Part shown: piece by piece, positions 32,263 to 44,661 of the stretch
Layout of the letters: every line of letters begins with the position of its first letter
Position numbering within the stretch: position 1 is the first letter of the stretch
Origin: Ailanthus altissimus
Lineage: Eukaryota > Streptophyta > Magnoliopsida > Sapindales > Simaroubaceae
Direction: 5' to 3'
DNA length: 64,000 nucleotides
NCBI GenBank assembly: GCA_946807835.1
Contig: OX327686.1
Location: forward strand, 8,122,001 to 8,186,000
Position numbers and translations under genes: made by a program
Notes under the pieces: model-generated
What the model was told of the DNA's origin: nothing
The model's input: only the letters and a program-made list of their open reading frames with translations
The model's database searches: none

Positions 32263-35200
32263 CTAGAATACATCAGGGTGGAAACGGCCTGAAATAGAGT
32301 TGCTCTGCTCTGCCTGTTTCAGGTGCAGTGTCAATGCATAGTTGTTCACCTGGTCAGAAATTAGAAGATCAAACAATTGTCGTTGGATTCCAAGAACTCT
32401 GAATAGTTTCTATAGGAAAGATATTTCAACCAAAAGACAAGAAGAAGATGCAAGTATGAACATTTTATAACTGAGGTAATGTTTCTCTGTATGTGTTTCA
32501 TGACCCTCACCTCCAGCGTTCTCAATTGTTCCTGGTACTGAGACACTAACTGCTTCAGGTGCTGCAACTCTTGGGTCCGGTCTTCATACTCTTTCTGACG
32601 CTCATGCTGGATAGCCACAGCTCGTTTGAGAATAATATTTTCCTGAATAAGTCCTTCTACTTGATCCTTCAGCATCTTATTTTCCTACAACAAATCAAGC
32701 AATATAATCAGCACATTACAAAAGCTGCTCCTAATTGAAGATTCTAGACTGCTGCAACCTACTCTCTCTAACCCCAATTTCACCTCTAACCCATGGGGGA
32801 AAATGTAATATAGACTGGCCTACAACTATCAACAAACCTGGTGAAAACTTTGAGCTGCCTCGGCACTAGCTCGTGCACAGATGGACTTTTCCAGAATTTC
32901 TAGGGCTCTTGAAGCTCGAGCTCTGGCATCATCAATGTTAGAAGCACTCATCATTTCTCTAACAAACAGCTCCACCCACTCTGGACCATCCAATTCGAGG
33001 ACTTTTGAAGCTGACAGATCCTCAATAGGTGCTACCTCTCCATTAGTTGACGCAATACCTACAAGACGATGGTGCTCTTCCCTTTTAGAACTGTTAATGC
33101 CAACAAAGTTGCTATCACCAGAATCAACATTAGATATTCATTATGGTCAAATAGTTGGGATATTAATTATTGTTGTCCTTGTTTTCACCTGTTACTGAAT
33201 GAAGGTGAAACCACAGATCCAAGTGTTGGTAACCAAACTTCATCAAGTATATATAACAGGCACTTTCAAGATGTCCATCTAGGGTGATTTCCTCATATTC
33301 TGGATGGAGTGGCAAGGGGCATGGGTTGGTAGGTGGGAAGGAGCTAATAAGTAAGCCAATAAAATTTCCCTCCTAAGAAATCAACTGATGTTAATTTGTT
33401 CTATCAGGTCAATTTTTCTTTTTCTTTTTCTTTTTCATGCCTAAGATACAAAAGAAGAAATCTGGCTTTTCTCAGGACCATAACTTTTTACCATAACCAG
33501 TTTTGGACTTACCGTTTGAATATGTAACAATATATTTCTCCAAACATATCATCTGTAAATGAGGGGACAAAGATTCCTAAAGCACTTATTCTTTATTGGA
33601 GAGGACAAAGATTCCTAAAGCACTTATTCTTTATTGGAGAGGACAAAGATTCCTAAAGCACTTATTCTTTATTTGTTGCAGAGACGAATTTAGTAACAAT
33701 ATATTTCTCCAAACATATCATCTGTAAATGAGGGGACAAAGATTCCTAAAGCACTTATTCTTTATTTGTTGCAGAGACGAATTTAGTTTTCACTATAATT
33801 ATAACGTACCAAGTCCTACCAACAACTGGACCTGACTTGAGATTTCTTAAGGTATCATAACAGCCTCCACTTCATAAGTAATCAAATCTACAAAATAAAA
33901 GTTCAAACATCAAGACGATCTTCCTCCATAATGAAGCAGATGGTGAAAATCACAACTTATTCTCCTCACCCACATGCCCCTGATAGATTTGGTCCACTTT
34001 CTCCTATTATTATGTGTTTATTCTCATTGATTACAGTGATTAACAAACATGTAAATTATCATCCTTTAAGTAGCATTCAAGAAGATTTTGACGCTCACCT
34101 ATCAGAATCTCCAGTTCTTTTATTAGATACTGATCCCCACGTAGAATTTAATGGAATATGATGTCTAAAGTCATTCCAAAACCATTTAGAGACTTAACTT
34201 AAGTATCCACATCAAATTCCATGACCTATATGAAAAAACATAGGCGCAAGTTTGCCAGTCTCAGAAGAGAATTAATATAGCGCTTGCCGAAACTTTGTAG
34301 GCACAGAAAACATGAACCAAGCAAAGATGAGGCTTGTTAACATGTATATGGATATCTAAGGAACATACAGAGAATCATGTTCTTATAATAGCAAAGAACA
34401 ACTAAACCGTTTGGAAAACTGAAAAACAAAATACTAAAGGTACAGAAAAAAAGGAAAACCCATTAAGAGAACATCTGACAGAATACTAATAAGATCCCAA
34501 GAGATAAATGTAGGCAGATTTGAAACTAGGTTACAACCGAATAAGGTGAAGAAAGATTTCTGCTAGATTTGGAAATGTTTTGATCTGTGGCATAAGTGGA
34601 CATAAACAAGCTGGTTAAATGACATCCATATGCCAGCACTATCATTCTATCAGAGTTACACTCAGTATAAAGAATACATCCACGCACAAGCAGCAGGGAA
34701 AATACTTAAATAGAGGCCATGATAATTGAAGATACTCGTTGAGAAAATAGAATCCAGAAAGAATAATTGTAGGTAAGATAAAGTACCTAAATTTGTTTGG
34801 AAAAAGAAAATGAAAAGCAATAGAATCGTATAGTCACTCCTATATGAATGGAGGAAAGTAATTCATTCATGAATATTAATGAAGAAATTGCTGTAGAACA
34901 TGTTGCATGAAATGATTAAGCAATCATTAATCAGCACAAAAGACTGGATAAGGTAAGGCATCTTGGAGGATCATAGTACACAGGTATACAGGATAAACCA
35001 GTGCTGGTTGGAAATTAGGCATATAGATTGGAGATGCAAAGAGATGGAAGGCTGACTAACATACATTGTGATTGAAGTTGAGCATTGGCTTCTGGGGCTA
35101 AATCAGATTTGCCAGCAACAGCGGCCACATTTTGGTCAGCGGATCCCAAACGAAGCTCATTTAGACATCTGATAGCTGAATCCAGATCATCTCCACATTC

Positions 35201-35702
35201 TTCAAGAGCTTTCTCAAGAAGCTAAAGATGAAAGAATTTCAAAACTGTCAATTAGTAACAATCCCAAAGATTTATGATATAATCACAGAATATATAAAAC
35301 TAAAAAGAAAAGCAATATCATACACAAATTTAGATGTCATTACACATTATTATTTGTCACATAATCATTACATTGTATCACATCATCACATGAATTCTGG
35401 ATGAAGAATATAATAAAGGATGATAACAACATGGCCTCAATAAGATAATGCTTAATTCAATCAAAAAGGATTATCATAATTAATAAAAAGGATCAAAGAA
35501 AAGAAAAGGAGGGAACCTGTTTATCCATGTCAGGGAAAATAGAGGAGAGGTGATCGAGGAGATGAGAAAGATTGGACCTGGGACTGGGAGGAGAGTATCG
35601 CACGGGAGAAGAAGAAGAGCAACGGATTCTCTTGGTAACAGGAGGTGACGTCGATGCTATGTCTTCAAATAAAGATCTCTTTCCGCACACAATTGCAGAC
35701 AT
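32263..35702 (-). CDS. CUE/UBA-like ubiquitin-system protein with coiled coil, five exons
   Basis: Exons on the minus strand: 35702-35517, 35221-35065, 33058-32838, 32684-32511 and 32349-32263. All introns have GT-AG borders and the frame is continuous over 825 nt, giving 274 residues. The start MSAIVCGKRSLFEDI is followed by a Ser/Pro-rich segment with a basic KRIRC patch. A helical segment, LLDHLSSIFPDMDKQ, joins LLEKALEECGDDLDSAI and LNELRL across the first splice site; the FPDMD...LEKALEECGDDLDSAI pattern is that of CUE domains, which bind ubiquitin. Exon 3 carries WVELFVREMM and an Ala/Arg-rich helix. Exon 4 (MLKDQVEGLIQENIILKRAV, RQKEYEDR, LKQLVSQYQEQLRTLE) is a coiled coil. The end is GRFHPDVF. 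This matches the small plant family annotated as ubiquitin system component Cue proteins, conserved in single-copy style. No enzyme motif is present. Intron 2 is about 2 kb and holds a nested duplication. Confidence 0.9.
33524..33790. repeat. Nested tandem duplication in intron 2 of the CUE-like gene
   Basis: A segment starting gtaacaatatatttctccaa at 33524 recurs at 33693 (offset 169) and is continued by gcagagacgaatttag in both copies. Inside the first copy, a 38-bp unit beginning ggacaaagattcctaaagc is present three times (33565, 33603, 33641), but only once in the second copy (33734). The units look almost identical, so the events are recent. Confidence 0.95.
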
Positions 35703-36400
35703 GTTTTAGCTTCCGTCTGCTTCTGTTTTATTTGTTCTCTCTGTCTCCTTCTCTATTCTCTCCCCTCCTCCTCCTCCTCCACTTCTTTTTCATGCAGCGA
35801 TTCCCGATTCAAAATTTTCCACTCAACCAAACAACAAAATTATTATCAGAATTGAACCAAAATAATAAATCAATTAGGTTTCTTGCTTGCTCCCTCTTAT
35901 CGGATTCGGAACTCGTTGAGTTCGGATGCTAAAAAACCGATAATTAGGGTTTGATTTGATGGATTGGGGAGGTTTGATTTGATTTGATTGGTTTCGGTTT
36001 TATCCTTTGTTGAGAGTTTCCATTTCCATTTTCATTTTTTATATTTTCTTTTTTCTTTTTGCTTTTTGGGGGCGGGTGAGGGTGAGCTATGGAATCCGTG
36101 TAGGATGATCCACGTATGCTAATTACGAAGAATTGGATTGGTTCGGGGTTTCCTTTTAAACGTGTTTGGATTCCACTAGGTGGCGGTGGGAGCTGCCGCT
36201 GTTTTTGTTGTTGTTGTTTTTATTTTTTATTTTTGACTTCTTGGGGTCAACTATTAGGTCTTCGTCTTAGCCGTTTGATTGAGGCGGCCCTTAAGAGCCG
36301 TCTGATTAATGGACCATTTTCTTTGTGCCTCCACCCTTGACCCGATTATCCAAATTCTGGACTTCCATGGACCTGAATAAATAATAAGCCCAAATTAATT
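35703..36400 (-). promoter_or_regulatory. Probable 5' leader and promoter of the CUE-like gene
   Basis: The first 100 bases on the minus strand before the ATG are purine-rich (GAGGAGG repeats, plus-strand ctcctcctcctcc at about 35767-35780), typical of plant leaders. No gene reads away to the right, so this is not clearly a bidirectional promoter. No TATA box can be fixed. Confidence 0.4.
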
Positions 36401-37189
36401 GGGTCCGTTTTTTATTCCCTCAGGCCTAGGCAACGCTTATTTCATGATCCCATTAACTTGAACCTCGTTCTAGTCTAGATGATTAATCATTGTCTAAAAG
36501 ATGTTTTTTTTTTTTTTTTTTTGAAAACGGTTCCCGCACATTTTAAATACTATGAGTATTTGCGCCTTCCAAGAATCATCTTACGCTCGCCAACACGATA
36601 AAAACTATTATATGGATCCTTTAGTTGACGGTGTTCTTGGATTTGTCTCTTTCAAATTGAAAAAGAGTTCATATTTGTTTTAGTGTTTTTGCACAAAAAG
36701 TTTTACTTGTCTTTTTTTTTTTAATTTCAATAAACTAGGCCTAAGATCTTAGACTCACAAAGACTCAAAAAATCGCATACTAAAAAGAGTCTATTGAGCG
36801 TCTCGAACGAGTAAAATTTAAAAATAATTGTTGACTTATAAAATGTCCTAAAGTATTTTTTTTGAGCTAATCAAAAAATTAGCTTATAAGTTACCCTGTT
36901 CAGTTAGTCTCACAAAGAATAGAAGACTGCATCTACACTTTTTGAGCTTGTCAAAATACTGATCTACCAACTACTCTATTTGGTTAGTCTCTTAATAAAG
37001 AATTACAATCTTTTCAGATTGATTAGAATATTAGTCTATAGACTACCTTACTTAGTCAAATCCACTACTTACAAGCGAAGGAGAGCAATAGTCGAATACT
37101 GGCTATTCTGTTCAAACGAGCCTTATTCGAGAAGAGAAAAACTCATACTTAAATCGAGCATGGGGAGGTCCAAAGCTGAACACCTCAAA
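36401..37189. other. Intergenic spacer
   Basis: It contains a T-run of about 20 (36505-36522) and AT-rich sequence. Possibly the U3 half of the LTR remnant that follows. No gene. Confidence 0.4.
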
Positions 37190-37798
37190 TAAATAAAGAA
37201 ATTCTTAAAAATGACTCAATTTATAAAAGACATAGTGAGCTATTGATAAAGTCACGCTTATTATAAATAAATAAAAACTAAAAAAAGAGAACCTCAAAAA
37301 GACAAAAACAAAATCAAGTGATTATTTCAAGAAAACTCTAAAAGAAAATTATGAAAAAAGAAAGTCTATAAAAATACTCTCATTAAGGACTCAAAAAGGC
37401 AACAAGTGAATCTCAAATCTTCACCCTATAAATAGAGAGAAAAATCAACACTAAAGGCACACTTACATAAACTTAAAAATACACTCAAAGTAAACGAGAG
37501 AATATATCAAGCACCATTTAATTTTTCATATTGAATAATTCTCACCCTTATTTTACTTTTTTGACTTATTTTATTCTTCTTTGAGTTTTTATTGACTTGA
37601 GCATCGGAATGTCTATGCCAAAAATCTTTTAGCACAACCTCATGTAATCTCTTTGATTACAAGTCCTCGTCGAATATTATTCTCATGGGAGAAAAATAAC
37701 TAGTTTTTAGTTTCATTCTTACCATCCAAATCAAGTTTCATAAGTAAAAAATAAATCTAATTCGTTGACTTTTGAGTTACCAAATTTCAAGGTTAACA
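37190..37798 (+). mobile_element. Gypsy-type LTR remnant (U3-R-U5 like)
   Basis: A TATAAATAG box (37427-37435) is followed by about 190 bp, then tattgacttgagcatcggaatgtc and a pyrimidine/AT-rich tail ending in ggttaaca. This is the same order as in the Tat LTRs of this window (TATAAATAG at 2344, then acttaagcatcagagagt). The left end is unresolved, no target duplication was found, and no internal domains are present. Confidence 0.45.
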
Positions 37799-38051
37799 CT
37801 TTTTTTTATATGTAATTTTAGTTATGCCCCATGTGCGACCCTAGCTCTCCCTTTTATAAATCTTTTTTTAAAACAATTTTATCACGTCCATGAACGTGCA
37901 GAGGTTTAGAAATTTAGGAGTCATGGTATTAGTGTTCGAGATGTCAGTGTTTTTAAGTGACATAAATATTTGTAAATATTTCACTTAATTGCATCTATCT
38001 TAAATATGTTGAATTTTAAATATGTGAACTAATTCCATCTATTAGAATTGG

Positions 38052-38940
38052 TGATTTAAAATTATGTTTATATATAATTTTGAGTTAAAAATTAATAAGG
38101 AGTCAACATGAGATCAAAGATACGTTGGACAAATGAAAATTGGTCGAAAATAAAAAACCAGAAGCGATGAAGAGCTTGAAGCATGAGAGGAGTACCTTCG
38201 AGCCTTAGGGTCGTGACCCTAAAGTGAACAAGCCATGGCGCCAGTCTTAGCATAAGATGTGCGCTGCGGTCGAACTTATGTGGTGTTGCGACGCCACCAT
38301 GAATATGCACTAACGCCATGGCAACAGTTCTTTGAGATTGTGACACTACTTTTTAGGAAATTTTTATTTTTTTTATAGCTCATATCAAGTTTTTTGAGTG
38401 AGATTTGGACTCCTACACACATGAATTCTTATTCCAACTAGAATAAAATTTTTAGTAGCGTTCTAAACACTGTATAAAACCTTTATGGCCTCTTAAAATT
38501 AATCAAGTATTAGAGAGAAACTCCAAGAGAGAAAATAAAGAGATAGAGAGTATTGAGTGTTGAGTACACAAAAGAGTATTATAGGACTACTTGAGATTTG
38601 AGTAATTAAAAAAGTATTAATAAATTATTGAGAGCTCATTTATTATATTATATTATTTGATTATTTTTTATAAGAGATATTTGTATTTAAGTTTTTTGTA
38701 AACTAAATAAAAGAAGTTAATATTTTGTAATCTATCGTGGATGTAGAGATTTATTATCAATCTACGTAATTTTTTTGTATGATTATTTTTTTTAATTGTA
38801 ATCTTTTCATATTCTTAATTATTTATGAGTGAAATCTTCTATAAAATATTTAAAAAAATTTTAGAGTACAAATTAAAAACTCACCATCTCAAACCTACTT
38901 CTAACTTTACTAAATTTTTTCTAATAGTCAGGTTCCAACA
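38052..38940 (+). mobile_element. Candidate copia-type solo LTR, 889 bp
   Basis: It begins TGATTTAAAA and ends GGTTCCAACA. AATTGG occurs at 38046-38051 and 38941-38946 as a possible 6-bp target duplication; 5 bp is more usual. The late part, atcgtggatgtagagattta..tctacgtaa, follows the U5 pattern common in copia LTRs (gtggatgtagg..cacgtaa). A GC-rich patch near 38205-38310 resembles that in the Tork LTRs at 49860 and 54600. The left end is the weaker one. Confidence 0.5.
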
Positions 38941-38946
38941 AATTGG

Positions 38947-39674
38947 TGGGTCATTTGCCATCACTAGGTAGGATTGATCTCACCTAAAAAAATTTATATT
39001 CTAAAAACTATAAATATGTTAATAATATTTACAAAATGGATGCCTTAATTGTAACACAGAGACATGGGCTATGTTTAAAATTGAGATGCAGCTTTTAATA
39101 TACTGTGAAACAAAATTACTTATTTTCAAATAAAAGTGGACAGCTAGTTAGTATACATTGGCTACCAAATAAAAATGTACGTTCTTGTCATATATATACA
39201 TATATATATATATATGTTTATCAAATATATTAATTATTAAATTAGTTAAAATTCTAACAATTAACAACATACTCTTTATTTCTTTTTGGTATCAAAAGAA
39301 TATCTTGATTGTGCAGCAAGTTATAATTTAGTCACTCTTCATCTAAACCCATTGCTTTAACCTTACACTTAGTTGATTTTGCAGTAACAGTTGTTATTAT
39401 TGAGTACGTAATTTTACGGTAAGGTTGACGTTTAATCAAATAATTTTTTTTTTTTTTGAGTACGATGAATCTTTTCAAATAGAACCAAATCATCTTTAAT
39501 TGATATAGTCAACTAAAATGATAGATCTTTTCACCTTTATTACATGAGATCAAATATATCTGGCATTCAAAATATTGTCCTTGAATCTCTTATCTTCAAA
39601 ACCATCATGACTTGGGAGTGTATTTGATAAAGCGCTACTTACCTTGTAACATTTTGGTAATTAGCGTTTTCTTA
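38947..39674. other. AT-rich spacer with TA microsatellite
   Basis: A (TA)n run occurs at about 39189-39216. No gene or defined transposon end is seen. Confidence 0.55.
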
Positions 39675-39679
39675 TATAG

Positions 39680-40907
39680 CGATAGGGTCCCATTTTTAGC
39701 CGATAGAGGCTTGATTTTAAACAAGTACGAGGAAAGAGAGAAGGATGTTCGAGATTATTGGGTCTCTCGTTGTTAAGAATCAAGTTGGGTTTAAAATTTT
39801 GTTCAGGTAATGAGAAATTTAGAAATGGGTGGAGAGTAGACCGAACGAAGTTAGTGCTAAGCAGTTTGAGCTGTAGGCTAAGCAGATTAAAGAAATCTAT
39901 AAAGACTTAAGGAGTACAAATAAAATGAAACTAGTGGCTAACGTCAGTAGAGTGGCTAGCAACGGTCGTCCGTGCTCAAGTTAAGTGGCTGTTGTGTAGA
40001 TATTGCTCTCTAAAGTTTACTTGCCATAGAAAAAGTGTAAAAAAATCTTAGGGAGAAGGAGAAAAGTTTCCCTTACTAAATAGTTATTTGAAATTCGAAT
40101 TATTAAATTATTCCATACTACCTTTCACTTTTGGAGATAAACTTAAGTTAGAAGAGTGCCAGCCTAAAAATTTCTCATCAATGACAACACGTGGCTAACT
40201 ATCATTAGAGAACAATTCATATTATGAGGGACATTTTAAAAAATTTCACTCGAAGGGACAAGGAGGTTATTTGGCCTTTAGTGACATTTGGAGTACTAGA
40301 GACATTGATAATTAGTCACTTTCTGAAGCTGTTAGTCTGAGTTGGTAAGACTTAAGAGCACTGAGGGGTCGTCTGACTCTATTCCCTTGAGTTTGGTGGG
40401 TCTTATGTTAAACTGTCCATCTATCCCAGATATCTTTTGTTTGTTGTGTCAATAATGTCAGTAGGAGATAAAGTCTTGATGCTACTGTCATAGTGTTCAC
40501 TCATTGACTCATTGGGGATTCTCTTATCTAACTTTATCTTTAAATTAGATAGATAGATGATGTGGTGTCGAGATACTCCTCTAGCAAGTCTCACTAGTGA
40601 AGTGATAAGACCTAAACTATGTTGACGTATACACCTATTGGCGAGCCCATGACGATGTGGTAGGTGCTTCAGGTTCTGTGACGTGTCCTCTAACACCGGT
40701 ACTAAGTAATGACACGTGTTCTAATACGGATCTTACTAGATAGGCTTCCTAAACCAAATTATTAAGGTTCAAAGTGTTTAGACATGAGCTCGATCCTACT
40801 AAGGTAGCTCGTTTTAAACCAAACTACTTTATGAAGTGATTTAAACCTGAATATTAGACTGAGCTAAGTGTTGGACTGAACTGAGTGTCAGTAATCTTTA
40901 TCCAACA
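39680..40907 (+). repeat. Unclassified repeat family R, copy 1
   Basis: It is homologous to 42433-43994 in the same orientation and to 55180-56514 in the opposite one. Shared parts include tgacaacacgtgg with agggacattttaaaaaatt, gtcagtaggagataaa, and the end block gacgtgtcc..ctaacacc..actaagtaatgac. TATAG stands at 39675-39679 and 40908-40912, which may be a target duplication around a solo LTR whose TG has become CG and which ends CAACA. There is no protein-coding content. Confidence 0.6.
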
Positions 40908-40912
40908 TATAG

Positions 40913-41266
40913 TGATTTAAAAAATTTAGTCTTTAACAATAAATTACAAAATTATTTTATAGTACTTTTTATATTTTATAGAATATTTAATTATATAATT
41001 AAAAAGTACTTTTTTATTATAATTTTTTTTAAATAAATACTATAAAACTTTTAATAAATATTATAAATTTATTTTAGCTATTAAATAATATAAATATATT
41101 TTACTTAATATTTAATTTATTTTTAGGTTTTAGTAGGGGTAGAGGCGAGAATCTCATTGGCTTGTGATGTCAAGTTTTCCCCTTTAACCCGTACATTGGG
41201 TTTAAATCTTGGAGAACGAGTTTTAGGTTCTTGAGCATACAAAGCCCCCTTTGACTCTAGTTTTAT
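40913..41266. other. Short AT-rich spacer
   Basis: This lies between family R copy 1 and the next LTR-like segment. Nothing is recognisable. Confidence 0.5.
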
Positions 41267-42030
41267 TGTAATACCAAGTTAGGATTCATTATTAATTATA
41301 ATAATAGTAAATTAGTTACGTTTGTTTATAGAAAATAATAATAGTATTAATTAAGGTTAAGTAACATTAAATTAATAAATATGATTATTTCTTAATTCAA
41401 TGAGCTATTAACTTAAGATTAATTAAAGTGATATTAAATGCATGTTAATTAAGATTAATTAAGATGATGTTAGGCTTGTTTTACTCTTAATGAAGCATTC
41501 ATTCGTTTAAGTATCAGTTTCTACTTAAAAAAAAGATAGGTAACATTAGATTATAGTCCTTTACTTGCAATATTGTTTCTTCTTTTTAAATTAAAATTAA
41601 ATGTAAATGTATTAAATGTTGACAACTCTCTTTATTAAATTAAAATTAAATGTAAAAGTTAGTAATACTTTTTTTTTGGAATTAGGGTACTCTTTTAAGC
41701 TAAGCTTAATTAAATTTCTAAGAATCTTCTGATATATATTAGTACTTAAGTATGGATAGTTAAAACTTATTCTTTTACTATTTTTTTTTCATCAATCATC
41801 AATCACCTGTTTGTGTTTTCTTAAGTAAAAGCTCAGCTTATGAGAGAATTATAGTCCTTCTCTCTAACACAAAGGCCATAGTTTATTTAAATTAAAGTTT
41901 AAATGCATTTATTTTAAATTGGTGTTAAGAACTAAGGGGGATAGTAAGAGATTCATAAGAAAAATCGACATGCTTCTTAAAGTGGTGATTATCAGAGTAT
42001 GTAAAGCTATTAAGTTTGATTGTTTCTTGG

Positions 42031-42250
42031 GTAAGTAAATTCTCTCCTAATATGATTTATGTTAGTAAATTCTCTCATAATATGATTATGTAAGTAAATT
42101 CTTTCATAATATATTTTATATAAATAAATTCACTCGTATATATTTACGTAAGTAAATTCTTTCATAATATAATTTATGTAAGTAAATGCATTCATAGTAT
42201 ATTTTATGTAAGCAAATTCGGTCATAATATCTTTTACAAAAGTGAATTCA
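42031..42250 (+). repeat. 30-bp minisatellite, about eight units
   Basis: Units of about 30 bp with the pattern gtaagtaaattcttTcataat then atattttat start near 42031, 42061, 42090, 42120, 42148, 42178, 42208 and 42238. They lie inside the candidate 3.4 kb LTR. Units differ from each other by several bases, so the array is not freshly made. Confidence 0.85.
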
Positions 42251-42432
42251 TCCAATTATTTAATGTAATATTTTTATCATAATTTAAGTATATGGTAAGT
42301 TGATTTTATGGTTAAATAATATTTAAAAAGAGCAAATAGTTTAAAAAAAATTATACATTTAGATTTAAACTTAAAATTGTTATAAATTAAGATTATTTTT
42401 TTTTTCAAATTCTAAATATCTGGAAAATTATT

Positions 42433-43994
42433 TGTTTGGGGCTAAATTTGGTAAGCCTTCAAGCTTAGGGGCCAACCATTTCTTAAGCATAAACGAGTAA
42501 GGATTTGTTTATTGAGGAAGAGCAACAGCTCAGTAGAGGTTGTCAGAGCTCAAAGGACAGTGAGTGAAGAACTACTTAGATGAGATAACTTGACTCAATT
42601 AGGTTGGAAAAGGTTATTAAGGTCGTGTTTAGCGTCAGAGTAAGTATTCAGTGGTTGCAGAGCTGAGTAAGGAAAAGTCTAAAACATATTTTAGAGACTA
42701 AAAAGACTTAAAGTTCATAGGATGGTAAGTAGATGGTCCAAATAAAAACTAGGTTCAATGAACTATTCATTGGTGATTATAACAAGCAAGACTTGGTAGA
42801 GCTCATTTTGACTAAGTTTATAACAAAATATTACTACAACTGATATAAATGCAACAAGAAGAGAATCAACATATAAATTTATGTGATTCATCTTAAAGGC
42901 TTATATTCACGGGTAGAGCTCATCATCAAAATCTACTATATAAAGATGATGTTACAGGACATAAGTTACAATAAGAGTAATGTTACCCATGAACTAGGAT
43001 CTTTTATGTTCTTCCTCTCTTTAGACTTATGAAGGTCATTTCTTATATTTTAATGGATTTTTTTTTAGTAAGAATATAGGGTGATTCTTCATGATTTATC
43101 AAATGGTTGGAGGTTTGTCAAGTAGGGTTATAAAAAAACTCCTAATATAAAAATGAAGAGGAAGAAAAACTCTATAAGAGAAGAGAATGAGGTGAATCAC
43201 TCCCTCTCCTTAGAGAAAGTGAGGCTTTTATAGTAGAGGTGAGTCCTTGAATATAGAGGGAGCTAGTTTAGAGGTTACTCCTTAAAAGCGATATGTGGTG
43301 ACATTCAATTAGAGATCTGTTCCTTTCACAAAAGACATTTTAAAAAATTGACTTAGATAGGGGCTCAAGGTATTGTGCCTCTCTAATGTTTAGAGTATTA
43401 AGTATCTTCTGATTATGGACTTATTAGAGTGACCAACTTATTTGGTGAGCTAAAAGTACTAAGTGAGTTACAGGCGTTGTCCTCCTAAGGTCAACGGATT
43501 CAATGTTGAATTATCCCAATAACATCAAACAGTTTTAATCCTTATGTCAGTAGGGGATAAGAACCTGACACATGTTAGTGTGAAAGCTTGCAATTGGCTC
43601 TTTGGAGATTTCTCCTTAGACCTTATCCCTGGGTCTAATCATTAAATAATATGTCTTCTAACTAGACTATTAATGGGACTCTATAGTTATATAGTAAGGG
43701 CCTGAACTCTACTAACATGTATACTTGGTAATAGACCCAATAATGATGTGACAAGTGACTTAGTCATAGTGACGTGTCTCCTGACATTGGGACTAAGTAG
43801 TGACGTGTATCCTTATGTGTGCCCTACTCGATAGCTTTTATAGGCCAAGTTATGAAGGCCCACAGATTTAGACTTGTGCTCAACTAGTTGAGGTAGCCTA
43901 TTTTGGATTACTTTGCTCTTTGAGGAAGTTGAGCCTAAGAGCCTAGTTGAGCTTTTGTTTGTGGGCTAAGTGTTACCTAGTTTTTCTCTTAACA
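42433..43994 (+). repeat. Unclassified repeat family R, copy 2
   Basis: It starts TGTTTGGGGC and ends CTTAACA, so it has LTR-like TGTT...AACA ends. It matches copy 1 best over its last 600 bp (gtcagtaggggataag, gacgtgtctcctgacattggg, actaagtagtgacgtg, gtagcctattttgga). No exact target duplication was found. It sits inside the LTR-like segment 41267-44661. Confidence 0.55.
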
Positions 43995-44661
43995 ATTTTT
44001 ATATTTCACTATGATTTTAAATGTATATTTTTAATTTTTATTCCTCAAGAAAATATTATTAAATCATTTTTAATTATTTAAATACTTTTAATAAATAATG
44101 AGTAAATATTTTTCTTCCTATCTATGGTTGTTGTTACTGTTATTGTTACCATTATTGTTGTTGACTAGTTAGATGGGTTACTATTTGTGAACCTAGTTAT
44201 TGGTTGTCTCTTATCTGACCAGGTCATGAGGTGCAGGTAACACTACGTAACATAAGCTTAAGTAAAAAGTATTCTTTTAAATATTACATGATTTAAAGCT
44301 TATTGTTATTTTTATTCTTTTACTCATTATGTTATATTTTTAAAGTAATAAATGTAGTTATTACATATTTCAAATTCTATTATTAATAAAAATATTTCTT
44401 TTAAAAGTGTAGAAAATATTATGTTTAAGTTTACTTATTGAGTTGATGACTCACCATTCGTTTGTAATAATTTTGATAGATTGGGGAAACAATACTTTTA
44501 TAATAAATATTTAGAGTTGTCATTTGTAATTTTGAGGTTTGGATATTAGAGTTATTAAAGTTTAATTAGATACATCGGATAATAAATTTTGAGGTTAATG
44601 AATATAGAAGTTTCATTCCAATTGACATGAGTATACCATCTTTTAAATTTATGATATTACA

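Larger units (their letters stand above)
41267..44661 (+). mobile_element. Candidate solo LTR of about 3.4 kb, carrying a family R copy
   Basis: It starts TGTAATACC and ends GATATTACA, giving a 7-bp inverted end pair (TGTAATA/TATTACA) within TG...CA. The flanking 5-mers are tttat (41262-41266) and attat (44662-44666), an imperfect duplication. The phrase gagttgatgactcaccattcg near 44441 resembles the gypsy chromovirus LTR motif around a conserved gactcacc. Family R copy 2 lies inside; without it the LTR would be about 1.8 kb. There are no internal domains. Confidence 0.5.

Noticed and set aside
35645..35932. Open frame of 95 codons on the plus strand
   Set aside because: It overlaps exon 1 and the purine-rich leader of the minus-strand CUE-like gene and consists mainly of low-complexity L, F and S.
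36062..37803. CTTTT flanks that could make 36067-37798 a solo LTR
   Set aside because: The 5-mer is very common here, and the left part looks like the CUE-like gene promoter rather than an LTR.
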